Shown: positions 35,400 through 50,001, numbered from the stretch's first letter. The stretch is DNA of 64,000 nucleotides from Torreya grandis (GCA_037957365.1 JARHVA010002127.1:124001-188000); one strand, 5' to 3'. Notes: generated by a model from the letters alone, not told the origin. Translations and numbers: made by a program.

Positions 35400-38300
35400 T
35401 GTAATACCCAAAAAATTTGTCCCAAAACCCATGTAATTTTTTTTATCTTGTTTTAGTATTTTTTATTTATTCACTATGGTTAATTAATGTTTAACTATTT
35501 TGATTTGATCAAAGTACAATTGGAGTGTAACACACATAATTATTTAAAAAATTACTTAAAACCTTTTATTTCCACCTTGAGGCCTATCAAAGATTAGAAT
35601 ACAAGCATAAGAGTTTAAATTAAAATTAATAAGTAATATGTTGATTAAATAAGTGAAACAAGTCACATTATTAAGAAGTATTGGATTATAATTTCTTTAT
35701 TTAAAGGATCACAAATTTATTCACACATAACCCAATCAACACCTAGGGGGAATGAAATGAGCTTGAGAAATAATTAATTAACATAAGGTTTCACTTTAAG
35801 GCTCACCAAGGTAGAGTCATCTAGCATTATACAAGTATAGTCTTAAGGTACTCAAGATAAAAAAAACCAACCAAATTAAATGAAATGGTTGATCAAAGTC
35901 AACCTTAAATTAAGATTTAACATATATATCCAACCAAAGATGTATGAGCCTAACATGAAGGAAGATGATAAACACCTCTAACCTAGCCTAAGAACCTAGA
36001 CCCAATGCCCCCACTACAACTTAGGCAGCCTACATATCCACTCCATGGAATAAGGGTCTGATTTAGTTCTCTTTACACTTGTGATGGCCTCCTCCATGAG
36101 ACATCATCACGGAACAAGAGTTAGTGATCTAAGCCAATGAGGGAAATAATACATCACTCAGGTGAGCTTATAAATCTCTATTCATCTACTCTAATGAATG
36201 CCACATCTTAGTGTCATCAATCACTATCTATAACATCACAAGATGTAAGTGCTTACCCAAGTACTTTTATGCAACATCATAAAAATAATCAAGGGTGACT
36301 AGGAACGTATATTCTCTTATTCCAATATCCTTAATGACTCAAAAATCTATAAATTACACTACTTAAATAAACTTTATCTCTTGAAAAAATCTCAAAAGGT
36401 GTCCATGGTTAATAAGGAAGAGAACAAGCTCAAATCTCCATAATCAATAGGGTCCACTATCTGTAATAGATGATTAACTAAGAAAACCATGATTTTAAAA
36501 TTAATGATAAACACAAGTGCAAGGAAGGATACCATACCATTCATGATTAAGCAAGCATACTAATAATTATAAACTTTAAGCATATTTTCTAATAACACAC
36601 TAAAGTTAGTTATCAATTGCCCACACTAGGAGGGCATCCTAAGGGTTAATTTCCTAATCCAATACCCACTCTCCAAACTACCTAAATATCTACGGTGATC
36701 CCATCACATGTAGAATCAAGGTTGATTTTGTTTACCCATTCCTAAACAAGTGTTAGTTTAGATGTGAAGACAATTGCCCTTCACCAATCAACTACATGAC
36801 TAAGCATAACATCGTTACCCCTTGCAGATAACCCTATGGCCACTAGTTGACCCAAGGGAAACTAGGCATTAATAAAAATTTAAAGTACCTCTATACATAT
36901 GGTAAGTATGCACATACATAAAATTAAGCTCAAAAATGAAAACCAAGATTCACTCCAAGGTTAAAAACTAAAAGGACTTCAAGTGGGCCTTATCCTAGAT
37001 TTACCCACTAGCAACAAAGGTCAAACACAAACATTTGTAATTGTAGTCCAAAATTCAAACTAAGGAAACAAGAATAAAAAAGACACAAAATAGTGTGGAG
37101 TATCCATGACTCAAATTATAAATTTCAAAAGGCACTAAAACAACCATCACAATTATAAGATCTTTCCAAATGCGACAAAATAATCTAATGTTCACACTAA
37201 AAATCAGGTGCAAAAGTACCTCTAGTTTAAATCTGATATAAGAGGATAAAGTTTTATTTTCACAAAATATAATTATATAATCTATAATATTACATCTAAT
37301 TCAACAAAATATTTTTATAATGAGAAAAATCATGATTTAATAAACTATTCCAAAGTGACTTTAATTATGTAGAAAACTTGTCCCTCAAAATTCTAAATAA
37401 ACATGTTATGAAGCCACCATAGGAAAAATAGTAAATTTAGTAATAAAATTTATTTTATTATTTTTATAATAATTTAAATCTATAATAATTTTCTTAGAAC
37501 TTCCAAATTTGAAAAATATTATTATTTGCTATTTTAAATATGTCGATTTTAAATTAACTTTGGAACAAGAAACAAGAGAGTTTTATTTCTGCAAAGAGCC
37601 TCTATAAATGGTCCTAAAGAATAACTACTTATGGGGTTAAAAATTATTTAATAGTTGGTGGTGTATTCCACTACCTAATAAAATCATACACAAACCTTAG
37701 TTTTAACAAAATCGTAGTTTAGGTATTTTACGTACTCAAATTTCAAAAGGATTTTGGTCATGTTTAATAAGTTCTAAAATGAAATTGAAATTAACTAATT
37801 GTCAAATTAAAATAATTTGACCTTAAAGCCAAGTTCCATTTGGATTATTTATATATCCTCCTTATTTACCATCTAAAATTTATTCTCAATGAATTAATTA
37901 TTATTTTAAAATTGTACCAAGGTGAAATACATTTTAAGGTTATTAAAAAGAAAAGAAAATTAAAGTCTACACATAAGTCAAATCTAAAGAATGGATTAGA
38001 GGTAAATTTAATATTTTTATTAATTAAGAAACAAAAAAATTCCCACTTGAGATGAGGGTTAAATCTCCACCCTTAGATTGGGTGGATCAACACCACTTGA
38101 TCTAGGGTTTCCTTAATGTTTCCGTAAACTTCTCTTTGGAAGGATAAAATTCTTCTTTCATTTTATTTTTCATTTCTCTCTTTAATTTTTTTTATTATTA
38201 TTATATATATATATCATTTAAATTTCCATTATATTAAATGTATATATGTATTTAAAAAATCTATTAATGTATTTATTTCAAAAATAATATTTTGTTTATT

Positions 38301-39474
38301 TAAAATGTATATGTACATATATTTACATTTTAATTAATAAATAAATTTATATTTAACACAAAAACTCAAATGAGTAATATGAGAAGGACATTTTTAAATT
38401 ATCTACAAGAAATCTCACAAACTCAATAGAATAATTTTCTTTTTTCATAATATGAGAGAGATATGGGCAAGGGTTCAAAAGGAAAAGGAGAGAGACACAA
38501 CCACATAACAAAATACTAATATTATTTTCTCTTTAATAATTTAAAATAGTAAATTTTTCCTTCAAAACTAGATCATAAGATAATAAGAGGAGATTGAATA
38601 TGATGGAAAGACATATCATTTCTTCAAAATTATGATACAACTCAACAATGAACAAATTTCTATTTTCAATTTCAATCTCTAAAATTCAAAGAGGGAGAGA
38701 GAGATATTTTATTAATTTGTTAAGCATTACCAAAATCAAAAAAAAAATTAGAAAGAAACATACCTCCATTATTATTGCTTCCAAACTCCTCCAATCTTAT
38801 AATACTCCAACAAGATCCTCCTAAGCTCCTCCTTCCACCAATTTCTCCCCCAAAGAATCAACCCTCCATAATGACTTAAAGATTTTTTTGCTTCACCAAA
38901 AAATTAGCCCCAAATAAATTTCAAGAGTTTAAAAATAAAATAAAGAAGTCAAATTACTCTTCCCAATTTCATTAAATGAAGGGAGTACCTTCCCTTACAT
39001 GGGTATTTTCATGTCATAAAAGGATCCATGCTTGTTTGCATATCATGGAATTTCTTGGAAGCAAAGTCTTACACCTAATAAATTCTCTTACATGCTCATA
39101 CAAGATCTTTATAATTAATTAATGTTAAATTACTTTACTTAATAAATACTCCACCAAGTAGTTAAATGCCTTCTAACTAGACTAGGACCTAAGAGAGTAT
39201 GTTTTCAAGAAGATTTATGGAATAAGGCTCATAGGCTCTCTAAGAAGCCTAAGACCTATTTAATTTTAATTTTGAATAATATTAATCTATGATATATGAA
39301 TGTATATTTTATGTGTGTAATTTTAATTTAAATAATCTTTCTTTATTCATTTAGGAGAATTAATCTATTAACAAAAAAGAGGAAACTATATGTCAAATTT
39401 TTCATAACCACGCAATTGAATTGCTTAATGTCTCAATTAGTAAGGAACAGACATCCCTCATGTGGAGTATTACA
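35400..39474 (-). repeat. Element E right (5-prime) LTR, uninterrupted
   Basis: 4,075 bp from TGTAATACCC to GTATTACA. It is the clean partner of the interrupted left LTR and preserves the empty site of LINE C (about 38252-38270) and a single copy of the block triplicated at 22966-23268. The ORF at 37840-38055 has no conserved counterpart and is not a gene. Confidence 0.88.
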
Positions 39475-39479
39475 ATGTC

Positions 39480-41863
39480 TCCCCACTTTCTCAACAAGCT
39501 ACACAACAAGTCATAAACTTATCTTAAATGTTAAAACTTAAAAAGGTAATTTGCACCTACTACTCCGATACTCACTCAATACAAGTGGTACACAAAGGCT
39601 TATCAAAAAAACACATTTAACAACTTATGAATAAATAAATCTAATCAAGCAGTAAAAATAATTGTCTAAGTAACCCAATTAAATCCACAAGGAGAAAAAA
39701 TGATATTAATCAACCCAATATATTCTGAAGAATAATAAAGTTGAAAAATGGATAAACATCACGAAAACTATAAATCCACTTAGTGGATTTATAATTATGC
39801 CACTATATGGTGAGAGAGTATCAACTCATGTCAATGTTACTTAAAATTTAACAAATCAAAACCTCTTCCCAAACTAAGGGAAGTATGAAATATCAGTCCA
39901 TAACAAAACTCCTAACATAAAGGAGGTCACTATCAATACATATTACACTCCTCTACTATGAGGGGGATTCCCACCACTCAAGGGAGGTTCTAGTTCCTAA
40001 AGGGTCTTCTAAGATACCATCTGATATAATTGATGTCAACAAAGCAAAAAACCCTATTGAAGGTGCACACTTACCTAGGTGAGAAATAACACATGTTCTT
40101 ACAACACCCACTACACAAGGCAAAAATGTCCCTTAGTGAATTTCATTACCAATATAAATGTATAAATATCACCAATGATGTTATATTTAAGGTGATGGAA
40201 AAGATTCTAGGAACCTTTTTTCATGAAACTCATGAACTATGCTAGGCACTCACCTACCAAACATGGTACACAATAAGCACTTTCAAGTATTAGTTGAATT
40301 AATGGTTTAACAACTCTAATAATTTAAAAGTGATTCCTAGGGGAACACACTCAATATACCAAAAAATATTAACTAAAAGGGACCTCAAAACAACATCCCA
40401 AATATCAAGACTCATGTGTCATATCCATTATGTTACCCTAAAACATAGGTCCTCTAAGTGAAGTTTGAAATCATATGCTCATGACATTCTAGGAACTCAT
40501 ACAATGTTTATGAGAACATTAATAAGAAGGGGGAAATAAATCATACAAGGATTCAAATCACAAATGACAATCCTAGATGATTAATAAAATCAAACCACTA
40601 AAAATTCCATTCTTGTAGGTAACAAATTCTCAATAATCAAAGATGTGTGACACTTACACTACTCTTCAAGCCATACTTGAGGATGGACCAAACTTCACAA
40701 TCTAAATGAGGGTGTGTTATGGTTATGAAAATAACGCACTAAAATCTTGACATAATCATCCAATACAGTATCACACACCAGTATATTTTCCATGCATTTT
40801 CATAACACACACTATCGAAAAATGCAATGGTCCACACAAAAGAAAAGGATCACCTCAAATGGTAGACACCCACATAATTTTAAATATCCTAAGCAATGCT
40901 AAACTATTTTCTCTATGAAAATAACATATAACCTACCAAATCAAATGTACTCTTATCATGAGCATGTTTAATAATAAAATGTACCAATAATAAAGAGGTA
41001 TACTCACTTAGGGATACCACTACTTTTAGCTCTGAAAGAGAATTATCTTATATCCATGTTATCCACACTCATATGAAACCCCACCTAAGTGGGTTCTACC
41101 ACCATATAATCAAAACTTGTAAATGAGTTAACTATCTTTAACTTATTAAGGAACTATAACTATTATGAATACATCAATAGATTCAAGATGATCCATAAAC
41201 ATGAATGTACAATCTAAACTTTGTAACAATGAGGCAAACTAAATCAGATTCCTCTTGAGGATCTTTATCAACAAGGTCACTTCTGAACCATTGTTATTTC
41301 AACACAAGGGTTTTATCTAAATAGATACCCTAATAAATGGGATCACTAAACCTATAAAGGCCCATATAGACCTTATACATATGAGACACTTTACTATCTA
41401 GCTGAAACCAATCTCCAAGGTCTTAAGAACCTAGATAAATCTATCAAGTAATTTATCTAAGAATTCCTCCAAGGCAAGATGTGTATGACAATGATAATGG
41501 GAAAGTCCCATTAGCCTAGCATGTAAGAGCTCAATTGTGAGCCAACAACCACTTAGCCCTCATAACCATTTGACTTCATAACACCTAGTTGGAATATTTT
41601 TCTAAGCCTTCATCAAAATTCAACTATTAAACTAGATGGGTGGATGTCTAATAATCCTAGCATGGGTCTCTCAAGCTTGGAGAGAAAAATAAGAAGCCAA
41701 GCATCTATTACTTGGCTAAAGAGTCCATACTCCAAATAACTCCTCATATGTAGTGTTATTTCCTACTTAATAAGGTGTAACACCTAATAAATACATGCAT
41801 CAGTCCTTTATAGAAGAAGTGGTACTAAACAATGATCATTAAAGCTCCCAGTGTAGAAACTAT
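39480..41863 (-). other. Element X internal region, right piece, non-coding
   Basis: Continues X's internal region after the ATGTC duplication made by element E. There is no ORF of 60 codons and no gag-pol motif. With 19974-20285 the internal region totals about 2.7 kb, so X too is non-autonomous. Confidence 0.6.
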
Positions 41864-41875
41864 GCTCTGATACAA
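41864..41875 (-). other. Element X primer-binding site (initiator tRNA-Met)
   Basis: GCTCTGATACAA, one mismatch to the reverse complement of TGGTATCAGAGC, three bases before the LTR start TGTCATACCC at 41879. Spacing is the same as in element E. Confidence 0.8.
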
Positions 41876-44800
41876 AAATGTCATACCCAGAAATTGACAC
41901 AATAGGTTAATTTTTTTGAGAATGTATAATTCAAAACCTACATAGTTACATTGCCCATAGGCTATCCAAAAATGTGGCACAAGATGTACAATGCATCCAA
42001 ACAGCCTTGCATGCCTAAGTGGCATAGATTTTAATGTGCAAGTGGTCACATGATTGGTACACAGCCATGTTAGTTCCATTTTCTCTAAGTGTCCTACATG
42101 CTATCAATAAGCCTACAAATATCTTAGCCAACTTAGTGAGTTTCATGATCCAATGGCATAAAAATAATGTTTAATTAATTTAAGGTGGGTTTAAACAACC
42201 AGTGGATTAGACTATACTATCTAACTCCTTACATTACTCAAAAGTGCCTCTAGGCAAATCCATCTAATCATAAGGATCAAATCGGACTTAAGTCGTAATC
42301 AAAGTAAATTTTAGAGTTAATTTAAATTCTAGGGAATATCTCAACTAAACATTATATATTCCACATATAACTTATAAAAGGGTATAAAATATCCCTAATA
42401 GTCCCCTTGAGTATGGAGTTCTCCATTTCAACCAATGGATCAATTTAACCTCCACCATCCGATTCGGTCAAAGGTGAGGAATCCCTATAAATTCTTATGG
42501 AAGTCAATAAATGCTTCAAAATAAACTTTAAATCATAAATTCATATTTTTTAATGGATGGAAGAGGTGTTGGAGGATGGCATGTCCATATTCATTCTCCT
42601 CTCATTCCTTAGCCTTGGAGGACTACCATTAATGGAGTCTCCAAGATTTTAATCATTTTTCCACTATTTTATTTTTCAAATTTGTTTTGATGCATGTTAT
42701 TTACCCTTAGAATTAACTAATGAATATAATTTAATTATAACTTATTTTAAACTTGAAATATAATTTTAAAAAGAGATAAATAAAGAAACCTCTTATAAAA
42801 ACACATTGATATACATAATTTACAGAAGTAAATTACAAATAATATAAACTAAGGTTAGGTTTAGAGAGATGTCCATGTAAACTAATTTACTCTTTATGTA
42901 TTATTATTTTTCTAAGTATGACTATATAATTCTACTGATAGAGACTTAAAAACATGGGTCTAATTTAAAACTTTGCTTTTTATATTATGGGATAAGTGTG
43001 AACTAGTTGAACAAGGTCACAATGTACCATTGTCCTCTATTCTATCTATGTTGATTGTGCATAAAATTTAAAATTTGGAGATTATTTGAATTTTTCTATA
43101 GATCATTTAATTTTATGTAGATTCTATATATATTTTCATATCACCTAAAAAAATAAAAACCCTAACCTATACAAGGAAATAAAAAACCTTGTTACTGAGT
43201 GTTACCTACATAGTCCAAATGGATCTCAAGCTAATGCAGTTATACTTATGGGGAAGATCATAGATGAAAGTAACTAATAATTTCTATTATAATGATTAAT
43301 GAATAATGGCCTCAACCTTCAATAAAATAATGTTAACTTGGCCAATGATTGTATTGCTATAACATAATTGTAGTACGACTCTTTGTTGAATAGATAAGTG
43401 ATTTTTAATTGCCTTTGTAAGAGAGTGTTAGCTAAACATAATAACAAGTTTGAAGTAAGATACTTTATGTGGTATTATAGGAGAATATTGAAATTATTTC
43501 GAATAACCAACCTATTGTCATGTGGGAAATCCATTAGGGAGTGTGTCATTTTGAAAATTTATTTGTTAATGTATTGTATATAAATCTGCGCTAATAGGTG
43601 TGTAGTGCATCTCTATTTTCCTAATGCACACTTTTTTATATTGGATAGATAATTTTAAAAATAGGATGATAATGAAGTGTCTTATAATTCAAGATATTTT
43701 AGAACAAATTAGGGAACTCTAGAATATTTTCATGGTAAATGCAAGACTTAAAGGATCTCATATAGATAAATGGTTATCAGAATGGTGAGTTGGCCAAGCA
43801 AGGTAAAATGTGTCAAGGACCAACAATGTTAAGCATTTATCTTTTAAATTTAAGTTTTTACACATTTATACATGATTTTTTTAACAATAACCATTTTTTC
43901 AGAAAGGTTCTAGGAGGTCTCATTCTCCTATGGTTCCTAAAATGGTCTTAGGAGCTTCAAACTCTTCTACAAACATTAATGAATAACATCAAGGTTAAAG
44001 ATAATTTTTAAAAAATCATATTTTTAAATTTGTCTCATATTTAATGGGTCATAAATTTTAGCATGGGTCCCATTTTGGGTCAATTTTTTTTAGGATTTCC
44101 AAGAGCCCATGATAGCCAAGAAAGCCCAAAAAGGCCTCCCTAAGACAAAATAGTCACAAAGAGAAACCTATGAAGTTTTAGGTCCTCAAACCACTTTCAT
44201 GTAGAATAGGAAAAAAGTTTACGGGGGTTATTTTTGGGTTCTCCCACCTCTAAGCCACCAAGCCTCTACAATCATAGTTCCAAAACAAGTTCACTAAGTT
44301 GCAAAAGAGGTCTTAAAACATCCTTATGGGAAAGAGGTCACATCTAGATAAATACTTCATTTCATGCCTCAAAAAAAATATGTAGAATATCACAAAAAAT
44401 GGAGGGGTGTCCCTTTGGGGGCCATCCCACTTCTCAAACTTCAAACTACCTGAATCAATTGTACAAAAATCATAACTAGGATACACAATGTTTTTAGTTT
44501 AAATTTACAAGTTAAACTTTATAAAAATCAAATTTTTAATTTAAATTAGTTTAAATTATTATATAGAGTGGTGGTTAGTTTACTAGCCATCATGGCCATA
44601 TCCAATTACTAGTAGCTAAGCTATTCTCTTGACCTTTGACCATGACATCATTGGTTTAAACCACCAACACACTCACATGATGGCTAGCACTAATTGCCAC
44701 CCTTTCCACTAGCATTTGGGGGATTACCAACTCACCACATGGTCACTTGGGTGACTGCTTGCTACACTAATGAACATACCCTACACTAATTGGTTAGTTC

Positions 44801-46450
44801 CCTTCATAAGGACATGTGCATTCATAAAACTCCCTATAGATTTCCAAGCTTCAAAAATTCATTTTGAACAAACCAGGAATCCAAAAATTATGAAACTATA
44901 AGTGTTGGATCCCAATTTCTCTATTATAATTATTATATTATTTTAGAAACTTGACTTCCTCATTTTGCATGCTTAAATTATTCACAAAGTTGGGTTAGTT
45001 TAGAAAGGAAAAGAACCATTTTTAGTAGCTAAAGCCTAAAATTCATAACTTTAAAATGGTAACACAAAGTATTCTATAAATTATTATGGAATCCCAAAAA
45101 ATCTTTGTTTCTAATAAATTTTATTTATGGAAAATTATGATTATTTAAAATTGCATAAAAATTATTTCCATGAAATGGGTCTTTAATGGACTCAACAACA
45201 AACTGAAAGTGAAGAATAATAGCTCATTTTCCTTTAATTTTTATTTAGTGATATAAAGTTAAATACTAAAACATATCATTTAAAATATTATTTTAAAACT
45301 TGACATTTCATTTCTACAAAATCCCATTTGATACATTCATTTTCCTCCTCTCCAACTAGGTCTACAAATGTGAATAGACACTAGTTCACATGTGTACATC
45401 ATAATTAAAATTTCACTTTTCATGTTAATTTAGCATTAAATAAATTAAAATAACATGGCTCTCAAACATATACTATAATTTATTTACATATGTATACAAA
45501 ATGTCTAGTAAGTTGGTCTTCACATGGACTCCAAACACATCTACAAGGCCAACCTAAGGAGGAGCTCACCTCCCATCCCTTTGTAATCATTAGGAAACTA
45601 CCTCAGGCACCCCTGATCCTAATATTCCCAAATTTAGGAATAATCACATCATTGGTTAAGTTTGATAAGTTGGTAAAATTATGTTTAGATGGTAACAAAA
45701 CTATACTAAGAACATTCACTATGAAATACATCTAGGAGACTATAAGTTCAACTACACAAAAGAGGCTTCCATATCCAAAACCAACATACAAGGAAATAAA
45801 ATCCATTTAAAATTATAAAATATCACAAGGTAGACATACACACTTCCAACACAAATAACACATCCAAATAATCATAAGAGTGAGGGGATAATTTAAACTA
45901 CATATCCAATCTCAAACTATAATTCAAACCACATGGTGGCCAATGACACAACCATGGAATACAAATAAATAAAGAGGGTAATCCAAATGAACTTACACCT
46001 CTTGAAAATTATAAACAAAGAAAGAAGAAATATAGTTTTAATAAATAATAATAATGTGAATGGGGAATGGAAGCATGTAATAAATCCCACCAAGATCAAA
46101 CATGGAATATTGAATGCATTGTATCTTGAACAAAGTAATAAGGGCGAATGAACATTCCATTGTGAGAGACAGAAATCAAGATTGAAAACCATGCAAATCC
46201 TCCATGAATTCAACATTAAAAAATGAGTACAAATAGGAGGGATAACAAGTAACCACACATATAATAGTGGTAAATATCTTAGAATAGGCATGTAACTCCC
46301 ATATCCAAAATATCCAATCAAGGAGTAACTCCTACCAGTTAGCTAAAAATGATGGTCAAGTAACTCCCTATGACAAATGACACCTAAGCAAGCTAAACAA
46401 CATGTGTAGGACTAACCTAAATAAATGTAAAATAAATCCCTACACTAACA

Positions 46451-46462
46451 CCCCCTCTTAAG
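46451..46462 (-). other. Element F polypurine tract
   Basis: CCCCCTCTTAAG on the plus strand (CTTAAGAGGGGG on the minus strand) lies directly before the left LTR, resembling the tract of element E. Confidence 0.6.
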
Positions 46463-46732
46463 AATAGCTTATGTGGGTAGAGGAAATTAAACCTAACAAC
46501 AAGGCTTAATGAGGTATGCATGTACAAAGCAACTCTCACAAAATAGAGGAAAGGAGAAAATGCTTAGTAAAAACTCCCTATCCCCTAAAAAAGAAATAAA
46601 ATAAGAAGAAGAGAGCTATAAGTCCCCCTCAAAGATGATTCTAAAGTATTTTTCACTCTAATTACAACTTGCAATATGACCAATGTTGATAACGAGATCC
46701 TCTACCTAAATACTAAAGAAGCTCCATCTACA

Positions 46733-47800
46733 TCAAACAATGTTTCTTCTTTTTTCCAAAGGAAGAACCTGATGTGTGTAATGAAAGTCTACCCATTCCA
46801 CAATGGAATATAAGGGAAATAGTATGAAGATATTTGAAATAGGTCCAAAAATAAGGTGTGGAATAGCTCTAGAAAGATCATGCACAAGAACTAGATGGCA
46901 TGCCACCGAAGTGAACCAATCATAAGAAGGACATGGAAAATTCATTAGAATAATGTCCATGTGAAGAGGAAAGCTCAGCTCAACAATCATTAAAAATGAA
47001 GAAGATATTATAGATGAAGCACATATATCTACAATATGTATTTCCATAGGAACATATGATTCATCAAAGCTCTCAATGGGTATACTCACATTGGAAATAG
47101 TAGACTCCTTTGAAGTACAAGATTGTGAAGGATTTGGAAGAGCAATATCCTAAATAAGGAAATAAGTAGAATTTATGAAGGGGCAACAAAGGTTTGGCAA
47201 AAAAAATTCCTATAGTGGTGCTTTGATATAAGAAAAAGAATAGTCCACTATAAATATGTCATCATAATAAATAGAAGTATGAGGAGGGATTCCAACAGTC
47301 TCTAAAGAGATGATAGGAATAGGAGGAGGAACAATGATATATATCTCAACAAGATCTCTAAAAAGAGACTATCAGATGCTCTAAATAATTTAGGAACATT
47401 TTGTATGTTCCACATGGCAATGAAGATCCATGGAAACATGTAATAGTAAAGTATGAATAACCTTGTCATAAGTGTTATCCCACTTATTGTACTGACCCAA
47501 GTGAGTAGGGGTAGGAATCTATCCATCTAATAATGGATTATGATTCTTGATTATGAAGAAGTGTTCCATGTAAGCATACAAATAATCATAGTTGGTCTTT
47601 CTAATAAGAAACATTGGTGTATAATTAACTCTCCTCATCAATTGGTATCTCTCAATTTTAGTCGATATGACTAAGATAAGACACCAAAGAAGTGAAATGA
47701 GAAAATCACTACACAAGTGATAATGCATGCTCAATGAATGGATGTTAGGCTCATTTGACAATGCATCCAAAAATGTAAGAACAATCTGTGAAAATGACAC
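46733..47800 (-). pseudogene. Element F internal ORF region, unknown
   Basis: Minus-strand open stretches at 47800-47519, 47526-47302 and 47089-46733 follow one another with few stops. They include acidic/Ile-Pro-rich text such as SIPIESFDESYVPMEIHIVD and IVPPPIPIISLETVGIPPH. No zinc knuckle, protease, RT or integrase motif is visible. By position, in the 3-prime half before the purine tract, this could be an extra ORF or a decayed pol remnant, but I cannot assign it. Chance openness is possible. Confidence 0.3.
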
Positions 47801-50001
47801 TTAAGTGACACACAAGTCATAAAAATTGATTTTTCACACAAGATATAAAGTAGGGCCTACAACAACCCCTCCAATACAATCAATAGTGAACCCCTATGTT
47901 TATAATTAACACAACATGCTCAAATGTATGAACATTGGACTCAGTCTACAATGGATACAAATAGATAAGAGAAAATAGTGTCAAAGTGTAAATGCACATT
48001 TCAACAAATGGACATTAGACTCATCTGACAATGCATCTATGAGAATGAGTAATTAGTGAAGTTAACACATGAAAAAAATAAACATGTGAAATAGGATGAC
48101 ATCAAACTCTACCGATAATACGCCCATGTATAAATCTCAACAAGACATAAAGAATGTTGTTGTGAGGGGATCTAACCACCTATCAAATTAAACCTCACCC
48201 ACTGATGGAAGAAAGTACACTATAAGTACTAAAAATGGGGATATGATGTGGGGTCTCGGGGTGGAAACCCCTATTAGGGTCATGGGGTAGATCCCCGTAT
48301 AGGGTCTAGGCATAAAACCCCTAATGAGCTCCATATGGAGATTACATGGCCCTTGGAATTGTCCAAAATTCACCAATTTTATCCAAAAAATGGCCCCCAT
48401 AATGGACATTAGTTACCACCAAAAATGTGTCCATGAGGAGTACAAATGAGAAGATAAGAAAGGAATAGTAAAAAATCAAAGAGAGAAGGAGAAAAAAGTT
48501 TGGTTTGCTTGTGAGGGGGTTTGTCCACCTATCAAACTAGGCCTCACCCTCTATCTTTGATAGGAAAAATATGAAAGGATTAAAAAATGACTGCACATAA
48601 TTATTACAATCTTCCTATATCTCCCAAATATATATATTGTTTTATATAAAAAACACATCATAGTGAGATCTATCTCTTCTTCCTCTTACTAATAAACCCC
48701 ATCATCAATAAATGAACCACACTTAAAATCAAGTTTAACACCCCACCCAAAGTTTTATCATGAGATTTTAAAATTTAATATCAATAAAACATTGATATTA
48801 AATAATACAAAGAATTATTTTTAACAAATAAAACAAACCTTATAAAATACAACTTTAAACTCTGTTGAACAAATCCATAGTTTTTTAATAATACCATGAA
48901 CTTGAACCAAGGTGGTAAATGAAAACCATGAATTTAAAAAAAGGTGGTTTTTTAGTTTAGGAAAACCTTATTTTTTAATGGTGAGAAGGATGAATAAAAA
49001 ATAAAGAGACTCAGAGTATGGTCTACCTTGACTGGTGAGTAATGTGTAGGTAGATTAGGTCAGTGCCAAACTAGAAAATTATAGTGGTTTCAAACTCATA
49101 TGCTTGTAGATTTGACCACAAAGAAGGTAGTTTTGATAAGAGCAAGCATATGGAGTGAAAAAATAATAAGATTTAGATTGTTGTTTTGAATGAAATCTAC
49201 TAGTATCGGCCATGTTGTGATGACATCCCTATGGAAGAGGTTTGGAGGCTACCATTCTGAATGGAATATGTTAGTATAGGTCATGTTGTGATGGTGTTAA
49301 TGTGGAGGAGGTTTTGAGGATTTTGAGATACCCCTCTTGATATAATGGTGATTGAAAAGAGTAGGCGACATGCTTATTAGAGGTGAGTCAATAGTCTAGT
49401 GAGAATTGGTCTGGTAAATGGTCAATGCCCACACTCTTTTTCTAAAGGCACTCTATTCTTATCTCATACACACTATTCCACCACATGAGGCCAATCAACA
49501 TATGTTTCTATCTTAAAGTTATTACCAACAAGTTTGATGGAGGTCTCTAACTTGATTTAGCCTCAACAAGGAGATTATAAGCACGAATCATGTTGATTCA
49601 TATAAATAAAAATGCCAATGTAGTAACCCTTGGACTACTATGTAGGAGGCTTGAAAACAAGTCAAGGACTTCATCAGGACTAAAATAGCTCAACATACCA
49701 TGGCATTAAATATCACATAGAAATTATTTTTTACACCAGAAGGTCATTATTATGCATATATGCATGGTGAAGATAATAAAAGAGCATTGAATGTCTTAGA
49801 GGTTAGGTAAATATAACCATACAAAGCTTTGATAAATTCAATCAACCTTTATGTAGAAACCCTCAACCAAATTCTATAAATCAAACAACACTATGATGCC
49901 AAAATGAATTTTCACAATACAGTTTTACAAAATTAAAAAAAATGTTATTTCATAATAAACTCTAAACATAAACACCAGACATTCAGTTTACCAAACTCAA
50001 T
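47801..50001 (-). other. Element F internal region, rest
   Basis: A cluster of small GGGG/CCCC hairpins lies at 48258-48320 inside a 73-codon minus ORF (48188-48409). The remainder up to the primer site is AT-rich and non-coding. Confidence 0.4.

Larger units (their letters stand above)
20286..39474 (-). mobile_element. Element E: large LARD-like LTR retrotransposon
   Basis: Two LTRs (20286-30548 after removing LINE C, and 35400-39474) flank a 4.85 kb internal region. The ends are TGTAATAC ... GTATTACA. The TSD ATGTC is exact at 20281-20285 and 39475-39479. The primer site lies beside the right LTR and the purine tract beside the left LTR, so the element reads on the minus strand. No gag-pol is present. 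LTRs of 4.1-4.3 kb and about 3.4 kb of own internal sequence (after removing unit B) match the known proportions of LARDs. By eye the LTRs are about 85-90% identical. Confidence 0.85.

Noticed and set aside
39475..39495. Purine-rich minus strand right of E's right LTR read as a second polypurine tract (tandem LTR-internal-LTR-internal-LTR array)
   Set aside because: ATGTC here is the exact partner of 20281-20285, so this is host sequence (X internal) beyond E's boundary.
41825..42079. 84-codon minus ORF spanning the primer site and LTR start of X
   Set aside because: It crosses a non-coding LTR/leader junction and has no domain.
45490..45735. ORF in X's right LTR
   Set aside because: The aligned part of X's left LTR (about 5590-5850) has no matching open frame, so it is not conserved as coding.
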